64,000 bases of DNA from Winslowiella toletana (GTDB taxonomy: Bacteria; Pseudomonadota; Gammaproteobacteria; Enterobacterales; Enterobacteriaceae). This document shows, one piece after another, positions 19,641 to 27,355 of the stretch (position 1 is its first letter; each line of letters opens with the position of its first letter). Both the position numbers and the translations under genes were made by a program. The stretch spans positions 2,232,001-2,296,000 of the forward strand of contig NZ_JAGGMQ010000001.1 of assembly GCF_017875465.1 (NCBI RefSeq). Direction: 5' to 3'. The notes under the pieces are model-generated. The model made no database searches, was not told the origin of the DNA, and saw nothing but the letters and a program-made list of their open reading frames with translations.

Positions 19641-20368
19641 CGACGCAATCCGGAAAAGTTAATCAGCACCCAGCTGGCCAGTGTGGTGAGCTCTTCAACC
19701 GCCAGACTGCCGGGACGGTATTCCCCGGCGGGTTGTTTCATTAGCAGAGATTCCGCCAGCGCTTCATCACGATGAATATTCACCGGAACCAGGTTATTCA
19801 GGCCGCTGAGCCACAACTGCTGCAAATCCTGCTGCGACTGACTGTTGGCATTAAATTGATTGAGTAAGAAGTAAGTATTTACGTCAAAACGGCGCTGATG
19901 CAGGCGCAGCTGGCAATTGGCATCGGCGGTCAGCAGACAGAGATGATGGTCGGCCTGCGCGAGGATGTGGCGCGACCAGCAGTTTTCTTCCGCCGGAACA
20001 TCCAGCAGCAGCCAGCGGTAATGGTTTTTCAGATCCGGCAGATGTTCCAGCCAGCCTGACAGATGATCGACAGCAGCCTGCTCCGGCATCTGACGTTCCT
20101 GCTCATTCAGACCGCCAAAAGGCACCAAATCCAGTTCCGGCAGATAGCGTAAAGCGCTCTGCTGCCAGTCATCCTTATCCAGCATCGCGCGCATCCAGCC
20201 GCGCGTAATATTCAGCGGCAGATTAAAATGCGCGGCCAGCTGGTTGCTGGCGGAAAAATCCATCACCAGTACGCTTTCGCCCAGCTGATTCAGCGCCCAG
20301 GCCAGCGCGGCGGTAATCGAGGTGGTTCCGCTGCCGCCGCGGATCCCCTGCAGTGCAATAACCGGCAT
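19637..20368 (-). CDS. bcsQ: BcsQ, ParA/MinD-like ATPase of cellulose synthesis (operon 1)
   Basis: 243 residues (E. coli 250). MinD-like fold with a deviant Walker A, RGGSGTTS, in which the usual lysines are absent; E. coli BcsQ has the same GGxGTT form. It helps locate and assemble the synthase at the cell pole and binds BcsR and BcsE. Its ATG overlaps the bcsR stop as TAATG, so the pair is translationally coupled. Confidence 0.92.
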   Translation of the reverse strand: MPVIALQGIRGGSGTTSITAALAWALNQLGESVLVMDFSASNQLAAHFNLPLNITRGWMRAMLDKDDWQQSALRYLPELDLVPFGGLNEQERQMPEQAAVDHLSGWLEHLPDLKNHYRWLLLDVPAEENCWSRHILAQADHHLCLLTADANCQLRLHQRRFDVNTYFLLNQFNANSQSQQDLQQLWLSGLNNLVPVNIHRDEALAESLLMKQPAGEYRPGSLAVEELTTLASWVLINFSGLRR

Positions 20369-20565
20369 TAATTCCCTTTCTCCTGCAGATCGTTGGCTAA
20401 TTCATGCAGCAATGGCCAGCGTACAAGAATATTTTCCAGACGCTCATCTCTGGCAATATCGACATAGTCATTGGCGTTAAAGTTGAATGCTTCACTTAAT
20501 GCACGAATGTCATCAGACTGACTGGTGACGGATACCACTGTGGAAATATTTTTGTTTTTTTTCAT
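20368..20565 (-). CDS. bcsR: BcsR, small regulator of the cellulose synthase complex
   Basis: 65 residues; E. coli BcsR (YhjR) has 62. The family core is visible: SDDIRALSEAFNFNANDYVDI followed in the C-terminal half by WPLLHELA, shortened here to 20 residues or fewer per quoted part: DDIRALSEAF and WPLLHEL. It pairs with BcsQ to stabilise BcsA and couple c-di-GMP sensing by BcsE. First gene of the minus-strand operon, divergent from bcsE. Confidence 0.88.
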   Translation of the reverse strand: MKKNKNISTVVSVTSQSDDIRALSEAFNFNANDYVDIARDERLENILVRWPLLHELANDLQEKGN

Positions 20566-20744
20566 TGTCCATTACCGGGAAAACCCAACCTCTGCCAGTC
20601 AGGCCAATATACAGCAAAGCCAGGCGAGCGGGGAAAATGCGCGGCTTATTTTAGTTGTAATCAATATTTTAAAAACTACAATCAGTCTGAAAATGGCCTT
20701 TGATAATAAAATAGTCCGGGATTATCTACTTTGCGAAAAATCAT

Positions 20745-22298
20745 ATGACGCCTTCATTTACCCTCGGTATTGCGCAACTGCAGGATGAATTAACGCAGAT
20801 GCAGGCGTCGGGTTGTTACTGGATAACCAGCGATCGCCAGCCAGATGCCCGCATGCTGGCGCGTCAGGTGATTGGCGCTCAGCAAAAGCTCATATTAATC
20901 AGTACCCCAGAAACACCCCAGGCGTTGTTAACACCCGCGCCTGCAGGTGAAACGCTGAGCATACCGATGTATTCACTGCCCGCCGGGCGTAAAGGGTTGC
21001 TTAATCTGCCGGAAGATTTGGCCCGCCTGTTATCTGCCAGGCCCCGTTTAATTCTGCTGTATAGTGCATGTGCCTCATGGCAGAGCTTAACAGCGGCAGA
21101 GATTGCCAGCTGGCTGAAAAAAATCACACGTTTGCTGGCGGCCAAAAACAGTACGTTATTAATTATCACTGCTGGCACCGGCGTGAATAATCTGCGTCAT
21201 CAGTTGCAGCGTTTTTTTCATCAGCTGGATGGGGTGACGCATCTTGAATGGCGACAGGACAGCTGGGATTATCGCATTAACTGGTGGTGTAGTGGCAATC
21301 AGCTGCTTGCGGATCGGGTTATTCGTTTAGACAATCATCTTGAGAAGTTCAGCTTATTAAATGATGCCGCACCGGTCACGCCATTAACGTTAAGCGATGA
21401 ACAGCATTTTATTGCGCAAAGGGCTATTTTAGAAGGTGCGCCGCCATTATCACGCCAGTGGCAGCTTTTTGACAATAATGAAGACGTTTATACACGCGCG
21501 CAGCACGCCAGCTCAGCAACGGTGATTTTTAGCCTGAGTGATAATCAGCAAATTCCACTGCTGGCGGAAAGTATTCATTCTCTGCGCCGGACGCGCGGCA
21601 GCGCACTAAAAATTGTGGTGCGTGAACTGGAAACCAGCATGCGTAACAGCGATGAACGACTCCTGCTGGCCTGCGGCGTCAACGCCATTATTCCCTATGG
21701 TACTAATCTGTCGGCCTTCCTTACTGCGCTGGAAGGCATCCAGGGGCAGAGCTATAACCGCCATGTTCCGGCCGACTTGCCACAACTGATGGCCTCAATG
21801 CAGCCGCTGCATGAGAAGGGGTACCTGCCACCAGAGCGGTTTTATGCCGCGGTACAGCTGCTGGTGCATAACACCCTGTTGCCGGAAAATGGCAAAGGGT
21901 TATTAGTCGCGTTACGTCCGGTGCCAGAGCTGCAACCGCAGCAGGCGCTGGCGCTGTGTAAAATGCGACGCTTTGGCGATCTGGTTACCCTGATTGATGA
22001 CCGGCTGTATCTGTTTCTGTTCTCCTGCCGTTTTAACGATCTCGACACGGCACTAAACTATATCTTTCCCCTGCCTTACACTGAAATCTTCGCCAACCGC
22101 CTGGTCTGGTATGAAGATCTGCAAATAGTGGCGGAAATTAAGCAGACTAAAGCGCTGATCCCCACTGACTGGCGCGATGTAACGCCAGAGAGTGAAGCAG
22201 CAGAAATGGTGGATTCACAGCAGCGAGCGCCAGCGATACGCCGCGTGCCGCAAGCTATTACGCTTATGGGCAACACCCGCGGGGACAGGGTTAAATGA
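20745..22298 (+). CDS. bcsE: BcsE, c-di-GMP-binding cellulose regulator (GIL domain)
   Basis: 517 residues (E. coli 523). N-terminal degenerate ATPase-like and REC-like domains are followed by a GIL domain with the I-site-like RxGD motif at residues 409-412 (RFGD), which binds c-di-GMP. It recruits BcsRQ and, through BcsF, BcsG to the synthase. The 179-bp gap to bcsR holds both divergent promoters; no operator could be named. The next gene overlaps by ATGA. Confidence 0.92.
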   Translation: MTPSFTLGIAQLQDELTQMQASGCYWITSDRQPDARMLARQVIGAQQKLILISTPETPQALLTPAPAGETLSIPMYSLPAGRKGLLNLPEDLARLLSARPRLILLYSACASWQSLTAAEIASWLKKITRLLAAKNSTLLIITAGTGVNNLRHQLQRFFHQLDGVTHLEWRQDSWDYRINWWCSGNQLLADRVIRLDNHLEKFSLLNDAAPVTPLTLSDEQHFIAQRAILEGAPPLSRQWQLFDNNEDVYTRAQHASSATVIFSLSDNQQIPLLAESIHSLRRTRGSALKIVVRELETSMRNSDERLLLACGVNAIIPYGTNLSAFLTALEGIQGQSYNRHVPADLPQLMASMQPLHEKGYLPPERFYAAVQLLVHNTLLPENGKGLLVALRPVPELQPQQALALCKMRRFGDLVTLIDDRLYLFLFSCRFNDLDTALNYIFPLPYTEIFANRLVWYEDLQIVAEIKQTKALIPTDWRDVTPESEAAEMVDSQQRAPAIRRVPQAITLMGNTRGDRVK

Positions 22299-22483
22299 GT
22301 ATGATCGATGGCGTGCAGATTCTGATTCTTCTGCTACTAATATTATTGATTTTGAAGCCTTTTTATTGCCGATGGCTGCCTGCCGCGTGGCACGGTGTGA
22401 TTCACCGCATGATGCCGCCGCGCAGCCTGAAATATGAAGGGACATGGCGCAGAAAAGCCGCCGACAGGGAAGATAAGCCATGA
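22295..22483 (+). CDS. bcsF: BcsF, small membrane protein linking BcsE to BcsG
   Basis: 62 residues with one N-terminal TM helix (ILILLLLILLILKPF) and a basic cytoplasmic tail, as in E. coli BcsF (63). It overlaps bcsE and bcsG by ATGA on either side, so the three are co-translated. Confidence 0.9.
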   Translation: MSMIDGVQILILLLLILLILKPFYCRWLPAAWHGVIHRMMPPRSLKYEGTWRRKAADREDKP

Positions 22484-24138
22484 CCGATGTTAAACAAACG
22501 CCTGTTTCTGGCGCCAGCTCAGTAACTTTCTGGCGCGGGCTGGGTGGCTGGAATGTCTATTTTTTGCTGAAGTTTGCCCTGTTATGGTTTGGCTATCTTA
22601 ATTTTCATGCATTGAGCAATCTGGTGTTCCTCGCCTGGCTACTGATGCCCATCCCTTCCCTGCGCTGGCACCGGGTACGCCACTGGCTGTCGATTCCCAT
22701 CGGCTTTAGCCTGTTGTGGCATGACACCTGGCTGCCGGGCATCGCCAGCCTGATGAGTCAGGGCGACCAGCTCAGCGGTTTTTCCACCGACTATCTGCTG
22801 GATCTGGTTAACCGTTTTATTAACTGGCAAATGATTGGCGCTGGCTTCGTAATGCTGGTGATCTATCTGTTTATTGCGCAGTGGATCCGCGTCACGGTGA
22901 TTGTCACCCTGATGTTGCTGTGGATTAATATCGTTAATATTGCCGGACCGTCGCTGTCACTGCTGCCGGGCAAGGCGGCCACGCCCGAGGCGGTACTGAA
23001 TAGTCCTCCGCCAGCCAGTAAAGATACGGTATCCGGCAGTACGCTGGATCAGTCTGCGCCACCCACCAGCGCTAACCTGACGGCGTATCTTAATCGTTTC
23101 TATGAGCAGGAAAAACAACGCGTTACCCGCTTCCCGCAAACGCTGGCGCCGGAATCTGCCCCCTTTGATATCCTGGTGATCAATATCTGCTCGCTGGCCT
23201 GGGCGGATGTCGATGCCGTACAGCTGCGTAATCACCCGCTGTGGAAGCATTTTGATATCGTGCTGAATAACTTTAACTCGGCGACCGCCTACAGCGGCCC
23301 GGCCGGCATCCGCCTGCTGCGCGCCAGCTGCGGACAGAGCTCGCACCACGATCTTTATCAGCCAACCAATAACCAGTGTTATCTGTTTGATAATCTGGCA
23401 AAGCTGGGCTTTAAACAGCAGCTGATGCTGGATCACACCGGTGAATTTGGCGGCTTCCTGCAGGAGCTGCGCGACGCTGGTGATATGCAGGCGCCACTGA
23501 TGTCGCAGCGCGGTATTGCACCGGCGCTGACCTCGTTTGATGGCTCGCCGGTGTATAACGATGCGCAACTGATGCAGCGCTGGCTGGATGAGCGCCAGAA
23601 AAGCAGCGATGCGCGCAGTGCCACTTATTACAATCTGATCCCGCTGCATGACGGCACACGGGAACTGGGCAGCACCAAAACCGCCGCTTACCGGCCACGG
23701 GCGCAACAGCTGTTCGATCAGCTGGATGAATTTATGACCAGACTGGATAAATCAGGGCGTCGCGTGATGGTGATCGTGGTGCCGGAGCACGGTGCCGCGG
23801 TGGAAGGCGACAAAATGCAGATGTCCGGCCTGCGCGATATTCCCAGCCCGTCGATAACCCATGTGCCGGTGGGCATTAAATTCGCCGGAATGAAGGCTCC
23901 TCATCAGAATGCGGTGGGCGTCGAAACACCCACCAGTTTGCAGGCGCTTTCCGAGCTGATTGCCCGCGTGGTGGACGGCCAGGTGTTTAATGCAGCTAAC
24001 GTCAATATGGCAACGCTGAGCGATAATTTGCCGCAAACGCCGGTGGTATCGGAAAATGATAATGCGGTGGTAATGCTCTATCAGGGCAAGCCGTGGATCC
24101 GTTTAAATGGCGGCGACTGGGTGGCTTATCCGCAATAG
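22480..24138 (+). CDS. bcsG: BcsG, cellulose phosphoethanolamine transferase
   Basis: 552 residues (E. coli 559): an N-terminal block of TM helices (to about residue 165), then a periplasmic alkaline-phosphatase-fold domain. The nucleophile region NSATAYSGPAGIRLLRAS and metal-binding VPEHGA are conserved. It transfers phosphoethanolamine from lipid to C6 of cellulose, giving the modified polymer of E. coli and Salmonella biofilms. Its presence assigns the first operon to the pEtN-cellulose type. A bidirectional terminator follows at once. Confidence 0.94.
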   Translation: MTDVKQTPVSGASSVTFWRGLGGWNVYFLLKFALLWFGYLNFHALSNLVFLAWLLMPIPSLRWHRVRHWLSIPIGFSLLWHDTWLPGIASLMSQGDQLSGFSTDYLLDLVNRFINWQMIGAGFVMLVIYLFIAQWIRVTVIVTLMLLWINIVNIAGPSLSLLPGKAATPEAVLNSPPPASKDTVSGSTLDQSAPPTSANLTAYLNRFYEQEKQRVTRFPQTLAPESAPFDILVINICSLAWADVDAVQLRNHPLWKHFDIVLNNFNSATAYSGPAGIRLLRASCGQSSHHDLYQPTNNQCYLFDNLAKLGFKQQLMLDHTGEFGGFLQELRDAGDMQAPLMSQRGIAPALTSFDGSPVYNDAQLMQRWLDERQKSSDARSATYYNLIPLHDGTRELGSTKTAAYRPRAQQLFDQLDEFMTRLDKSGRRVMVIVVPEHGAAVEGDKMQMSGLRDIPSPSITHVPVGIKFAGMKAPHQNAVGVETPTSLQALSELIARVVDGQVFNAANVNMATLSDNLPQTPVVSENDNAVVMLYQGKPWIRLNGGDWVAYPQ

Positions 24139-24179
24139 CGCACCGGTGATTTGGCACCAGAAACGCCGATTTAAGGGCG

Positions 24180-24270
24180 AAAAAAAACCGGCGACCATGC
24201 CGGTTTTTTTTCTGTCCCGCTGGCGATTGGTAGTCGCTTTAAGAACGGTGCCACTCGTATCTATTAGCCA
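24180..24270 (-). ncRNA. Antitoxin small RNA, copy 1 (predicted)
   Basis: The promoter on the minus strand (-35 TTGACG at 24299-24304, 16-bp spacer, -10 TAGAAT at 24277-24282) predicts a start near 24269. The RNA begins GGCTAATAGATACGAG and ends at a GC hairpin (CCGGC / GCCGG) with eight U at 24180-24187, about 90 nt. Bases 24248-24268 are complementary to 24456-24476 in the toxin leader: 20 Watson-Crick pairs and one G-U. The hairpin also works on the plus strand as the bcsG terminator. The RNA is predicted, not observed. Confidence 0.75.
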
Positions 24271-24276
24271 GGATCG

Positions 24277-24340
24277 ATTCTAGCATTTCTTATTGACCCG
24301 TCAATACAGATTGATCATTTTTCAGCCATCGGTTTATAAT
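24277..24340. promoter_or_regulatory. Divergent promoters, copy 1
   Basis: Minus strand: TTGACG-N16-TAGAAT (24304-24277) for the small RNA. Plus strand: TTGATC 24311-24316, 18-bp spacer, TATAAT 24335-24340 for the toxin mRNA. The two -35 elements are 6 bp apart. I see no LexA box (CTGT-N8-ACAG), so SOS control like tisB or dinQ is not indicated. Confidence 0.75.
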
Positions 24341-24525
24341 CCGCAGGCTGACAGATACGCCGGGCGGCCTCTTGTAAGTGGCTGATAATTAGTCGCTTAA
24401 CGTTTTTCCCGATCGGAAACAGGTGGTGCTGTCTGATCTGCCTCCACCCAAGGGAGTGCCGCTCGTATCTATTAGCATGGATACGCGTCGTGAGGGGAAA
24501 TCCACAGGCATAAGCGGCGCGTGGC

Positions 24526-24548
24526 GCTCTTCCATAACAGGAAGAAGC
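24526..24548 (+). promoter_or_regulatory. Hairpin that sequesters the toxin Shine-Dalgarno, copy 1
   Basis: GCTCTTCC and GGAAGAAGC pair around an ATAACA loop and bury AGGAAG (24539-24544), the only good ribosome site for the GTG at 24553. The same structure occurs in the other two copies. In tisB and zorO a comparable masked site makes translation depend on an upstream standby or processed region. Confidence 0.6.
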
Positions 24549-24552
24549 CTGA

Positions 24553-24648
24553 GTGATTTGTCTGCTTGTTTTGCTGGTAATGCTGCAGATTGTGCGCGTT
24601 ACCTTGCAGATAATCGTTGCGATCAAGCAACTGACCGGACGCTCGTAA
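24553..24648 (+). CDS. Small hydrophobic peptide, putative type I toxin, copy 1
   Basis: 31 residues, start GTG, beginning MICLLVLLVMLQIVRV and ending IKQLTGRS. AGGAAG lies 8 nt before the GTG and an in-frame TGA precedes it directly, so no longer start is possible. Residues 2-24 form one hydrophobic helix with Arg15, Gln12 and Gln19 inside it and a basic tail, resembling TisB, ZorO and DinQ in size and character but not in sequence that I recognise. Membrane depolarisation would be the expected mode (inference). The peptide is identical in the other two copies. Confidence 0.72.
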   Translation: MICLLVLLVMLQIVRVTLQIIVAIKQLTGRS

Positions 24649-24666
24649 GGGAAGAAGGAACTTGAT

Positions 24667-24699
24667 AAAGGCAGGGGATAAACCGCCCCTGCCTTTTTT
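24667..24699 (+). terminator. Terminator of toxin mRNA, copy 1
   Basis: AGGCAGGGG and CCCCTGCCT form a 9-bp stem with an 8-nt loop, then six T. It follows the peptide stop by about 20 nt and ends a transcript of about 350 nt. Confidence 0.9.
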
Positions 24700-24724
24700 C
24701 GTTTTTGCCCCCTGAATCGGGGCG

Positions 24725-24813
24725 AAAAAACCCGGCCTGGAAGCCGGTTTTTTTCTGTTCCGCTGGCGATTGGTAGTCGCCATAAGAACGGTGCCACTCG
24801 TATCTATCAACCC
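24725..24813 (-). ncRNA. Antitoxin small RNA, copy 2 (predicted)
   Basis: The minus-strand promoter is TTGACG (24841-24846), 16-bp spacer, TAAAAT (24819-24824); predicted start near 24812. The RNA begins GGTTGATAGATACGAG and ends at a CCGGC/GCCGG hairpin with a U-tract at 24725-24730. Bases 24791-24811 pair with 24998-25018 of the copy 2 leader: 19 Watson-Crick pairs and two G-U. The last five bases of the site (TCAAC instead of TTAGC) differ from copy 1 in both partners. Confidence 0.75.
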
Positions 24814-24818
24814 AATCG

Positions 24819-24882
24819 ATTTTAGCATTTCTTATTGTGTCGTCAATCGATGTTGATCATTTTTCAGGCAGTAGTTTATAAT
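24819..24882. promoter_or_regulatory. Divergent promoters, copy 2
   Basis: Minus strand TTGACG-N16-TAAAAT for the small RNA; plus strand TTGATC 24853-24858, 18-bp spacer, TATAAT 24877-24882 for the toxin mRNA. The small-RNA -10 differs by one base from copies 1 and 3. Confidence 0.72.
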
Positions 24883-25094
24883 CCGCAGGCTGACAGATAC
24901 GCCGGGTGGCCTCTTGTAAGTGGCTGATAGTTAGTCGCTTAACGTTTTTCCCGATCGGAAACAGGTGGTGCTGTCTGGTCTGCCTCCACCCAAGGGAGTG
25001 CCGCTCGTATCTGTCAACATGGATACGCGTCGTGAGGGGAAATCCACAGGCATAAGCGGCGCGTGGCGCTCTTCCATAACAGGAAGAAGCCTGA

Positions 25095-25190
25095 GTGATT
25101 TGTCTGCTTGTTTTGCTGGTAATGCTGCAGATTGTGCGCGTTACCTTGCAGATAATCGTTGCGATCAAGCAACTGACCGGACGCTCGTAA
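25095..25190 (+). CDS. Small hydrophobic peptide, putative type I toxin, copy 2
   Basis: Same 31-residue peptide as copies 1 and 3, GTG start, AGGAAG 8 nt upstream, preceded by an in-frame TGA. The pairing site for its small RNA lies 77 nt before the GTG (24998-25018). Confidence 0.72.
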   Translation: MICLLVLLVMLQIVRVTLQIIVAIKQLTGRS

Positions 25191-25208
25191 GGGAAGAAGG
25201 AACTTGAT

Positions 25209-25242
25209 AAAGGCAGGGGGATAAACCGCCCCTGCCTTTTTT
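25209..25242 (+). terminator. Terminator of toxin mRNA, copy 2
   Basis: The same AGGCAGGGG / CCCCTGCCT stem as copy 1 with one extra G in the loop, followed by T6. Confidence 0.9.
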
Positions 25243-25266
25243 CGTTTTTGCCCCCTGAATCAGGGC

Positions 25267-25357
25267 GAAAAAAACCCGGCCTGGAAGCCGGGTTTTTTCT
25301 GTTCCGCTGGCGATTGGTAGTCGCTTTAAGAACGTTGCCACTGATATCAATTAGCCA
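25267..25357 (-). ncRNA. Antitoxin small RNA, copy 3 (predicted)
   Basis: Minus-strand promoter TTGACG (25385-25390), 16-bp spacer, TAGAAT (25363-25368); predicted start near 25356. The RNA begins GGCTAATTGATATCAG and ends at a CCCGGC/GCCGGG hairpin with a U-tract at 25268-25274. Bases 25336-25355 pair with 25543-25562 of the copy 3 leader: 19 Watson-Crick pairs and one G-U. Two positions differ from copy 1 in both the RNA and its target. Confidence 0.75.
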
Positions 25358-25362
25358 AATCG

Positions 25363-25426
25363 ATTCTAGCATTTCTTATTGCACCGTCAATCTTGATTGA
25401 TCATTTTTCAGCCATCGGTTTATAAT
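25363..25426. promoter_or_regulatory. Divergent promoters, copy 3
   Basis: Minus strand TTGACG-N16-TAGAAT for the small RNA; plus strand TTGATC 25397-25402, 18-bp spacer, TATAAT 25421-25426 for the toxin mRNA. Confidence 0.72.
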
Positions 25427-25637
25427 CCGCAGGCTGACAGATACGCCGGGTGGCCTCTTGTAAGTGTCTGATACTTAGTCGCTTAACGTTTTTCCCGATC
25501 GGAAACAGGTGGTGCTGTCTGGTCTGCCTCCACCCAAGAGAGTGCCACTGGTATCAATTAGCTGGATACGCGTCGTGAGGGGAAATCCACAGGCATAAGC
25601 GGCGCGTGGCGCTCTTCCATAACAGGAAGAAGCCTGA

Positions 25638-25733
25638 GTGATTTGTCTGCTTGTTTTGCTGGTAATGCTGCAGATTGTGCGCGTTACCTTGCAGATAATC
25701 GTTGCGATCAAGCAACTGACCGGACGCTCGTAA
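25638..25733 (+). CDS. Small hydrophobic peptide, putative type I toxin, copy 3
   Basis: Same 31-residue peptide and GTG start as the other copies. A one-base deletion in the leader (GCATGG becomes GCTGG near 25562) breaks the longer overlapping 80-codon frame that is open in copies 1 and 2, while this short frame, its ribosome site and the pairing site stay intact. Confidence 0.72.
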   Translation: MICLLVLLVMLQIVRVTLQIIVAIKQLTGRS

Positions 25734-25752
25734 GGGAAGAAGGAACTTGATA

Positions 25753-25786
25753 AAGGCAGGGGGATAAACCGCCCCTGCCTTTTTTC
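25753..25786 (+). terminator. Terminator of toxin mRNA, copy 3
   Basis: Same 9-bp stem and T-run as copies 1 and 2. Repeat homology ends a few bases later. Confidence 0.9.
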
Positions 25787-25856
25787 GTGACAACCTGCAT
25801 AACATCAACTCGGGCGGCGATAATGTATAAGCGCCACATGGGTTACGCAGTTGTAT

Positions 25857-25880
25857 GTAGGGGCGGCGTTATCGCCGCCC
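25857..25880 (-). terminator. Palindromic element acting as bcsZ terminator
   Basis: GGGCGGCG-TTAT-CGCCGCCC at 25861-25880, preceded by GTAG, directly follows the bcsZ stop on the minus strand. The same element occurs inverted at 44216-44239, so this is also a small dispersed repeat. Confidence 0.6.
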
Positions 25881-25881
25881 T

Positions 25882-26883
25882 CTAGCGGTTCTGCCACGCT
25901 AACCACACCAGCAGGCGCAGGCTGGCGGAGTAGTAATCCTCACTGGCATCCAGTGTATCGCTGAGTTGCGCAGTGTCACCCATCGTCAGGTCACGCACCG
26001 CCAGTAAACCACCCGCCATATTGTATGGCGCTGCTTCATTGCTGCTGACATTGATCCATGCCGGGGTTTGCAGGCGCGAGTAGTTAGCCCAGAAACGCTG
26101 GAAGGGCACCAGCCGCAGGCTCTGTCTGTCATACCACCAGATATAGAGCGGAATGCGGATAGCGTCATAGCTAAAGCGTGATGGCCAGGCAATCGCCGGC
26201 GCCATACTGCCATCGGCATTCAGCGCAACCCAGTCCAGCGGCAGCGCCGAAGCACCGAAATTCATCTCACCCAGCAGGGCAAAACCATCGTTGATCAGCT
26301 GCGTCCAGACCTGTAAATGGCTGCGGCGCGCAAAGTCACGCCAGGCAGGGAACAGAAAGTAGGAAGGATTAATAATCACATAGGTATTTTTATTAAAGCC
26401 CTGCGCTCCGGGCAGCATCAGCGTGCGGTTGGCAAAGGTGATCACATCGTGCGACACAATCGCACGCTGAATCTTGTCAGACTGCTGTAAATAGTCCGCC
26501 GCCTGCCACTTCTCTCCGGCACGTAGCAGCGCCCAGGCAATAAGCACATCGCCATCGGAAGCGTTGTTTTTATCCACCACCGGATCGCTGGCTGCCGGAT
26601 TGTAGCGCCAGTAAAACAGCCCATTCTGTGGATTACTCAGATGGGTACGCGTCCATTGCCACAGACGGTCAAAGGTCTGGCGATCGTTATTATCGACCGC
26701 CAGCAACATGGCGAAACCCTGCCCTTCGGTATGGCTGACGTTGTTATTCGCGGTATCGCGGATACGTCCGTCGGCAGCAAGAAAACGGCTCTTGTAGCTG
26801 CTCCATCCGTCAGCAGCGAGACTCTGGGCGCTCATTAATGACAGGACAAGTAACAACACCCACTGGCGCCAGCTGGATTTCAC
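25882..26883 (-). CDS. bcsZ: BcsZ, periplasmic GH8 endo-beta-1,4-glucanase (operon 2)
   Basis: 333 residues with a signal peptide ending at SLAAD. The GH8 catalytic acid lies in [13 protein letters not shown] and the Asp-rich base region in [15 protein letters not shown]. It trims cellulose during secretion and is needed for normal polymer assembly. It is the last gene of the second operon, after bcsD, and is the only bcsZ in the window; the first operon lacks the copy usually found between bcsB and bcsC. Confidence 0.93.
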   Translation of the reverse strand: MKSSWRQWVLLLVLSLMSAQSLAADGWSSYKSRFLAADGRIRDTANNNVSHTEGQGFAMLLAVDNNDRQTFDRLWQWTRTHLSNPQNGLFYWRYNPAASDPVVDKNNASDGDVLIAWALLRAGEKWQAADYLQQSDKIQRAIVSHDVITFANRTLMLPGAQGFNKNTYVIINPSYFLFPAWRDFARRSHLQVWTQLINDGFALLGEMNFGASALPLDWVALNADGSMAPAIAWPSRFSYDAIRIPLYIWWYDRQSLRLVPFQRFWANYSRLQTPAWINVSSNEAAPYNMAGGLLAVRDLTMGDTAQLSDTLDASEDYYSASLRLLVWLAWQNR

Positions 26884-26894
26884 ATCAATCTCCC

Positions 26895-27353
26895 TTACTG
26901 ACCATTTTGATAACGAAACACCAGCGTGGCATTTTCGCCATGGCTATCGCAAACCAGCGGCACCTGCTCGCTGCCGCCCTGAGCACGTAGCCAGGCCGCG
27001 TACAGTCCGCTCAGCACCGCGCCTAATACGCCGCGCCATTGATCCGCGTCGAGCGTGTCATCACCTGCTGGTAATGCCATATGCGTTAACACCAGCGCAT
27101 GCTCATGGGGCTGAATATCGACAAAGCCCCAGTTAAAACGCGCCAGCGCCAGATTAAACTGCACTTCCAGATCCTGCACCGTCACTGCTTCCGCCAGTGG
27201 ATAGCGCTGCGCCAGCTGCTCACCCATCTGCTGCAAAAATGCATGGCTTTCTTGCTCACCGGCGTTATCCAGCATGCCGCCAATAATCACACTAAACATA
27301 TCGAACCAGCCAGGCTGGTACGGGTGTAGGCGAGCCTGTAATGCGTTTTCCAT
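26895..27353 (-). CDS. bcsD: BcsD, periplasmic cellulose-crystallisation subunit (operon 2)
   Basis: 152 residues (Komagataeibacter BcsD has 156), no signal peptide visible. The family forms a ring that organises glucan chains in linear terminal complexes, giving crystalline fibrils. The start lies 2 bp after the bcsC stop, and bcsZ follows 11 bp downstream. BcsD defines this operon as the bcsD type, distinct from the bcsE/G type next door. Confidence 0.88.
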   Translation of the reverse strand: MENALQARLHPYQPGWFDMFSVIIGGMLDNAGEQESHAFLQQMGEQLAQRYPLAEAVTVQDLEVQFNLALARFNWGFVDIQPHEHALVLTHMALPAGDDTLDADQWRGVLGAVLSGLYAAWLRAQGGSEQVPLVCDSHGENATLVFRYQNGQ

Positions 27354-27355
27354 GC

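Larger units (their letters stand above)
24174..25790. repeat. Three tandem ~542-bp units, each a predicted type I toxin-antitoxin locus
   Basis: Units run at about 24174-24717, 24718-25262 and 25263-25790; equivalent bases are 542 and 543 bp apart. The units are nearly identical over most of their length, including a segment from the toxin leader to the terminator that is the same in all three. Variation is concentrated in the small-RNA start, its promoter spacer, and the matching site in the mRNA leader. Every unit has divergent promoters and two terminators. The array fills the 1.74-kb space between bcsG and bcsZ that has no conventional gene. Confidence 0.9.

Noticed and set aside
24277..24360. 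SOS (LexA) control of the toxin promoter
   Set aside because: No CTGT-N8-ACAG sequence near the TATAAT promoter in any copy.
24174..25790. CRISPR array or insertion sequence as explanation of the repeats
   Set aside because: Units are 542 bp without short regular spacers, transposase or terminal inverted repeats; promoters and terminators explain the structure better.
24315..25808. Several 60-171-codon minus-strand frames in the tandem units
   Set aside because: They run through terminators of both strands, differ in length from copy to copy, have no ribosome sites and do not resemble any protein; they are shadows of the repeat.
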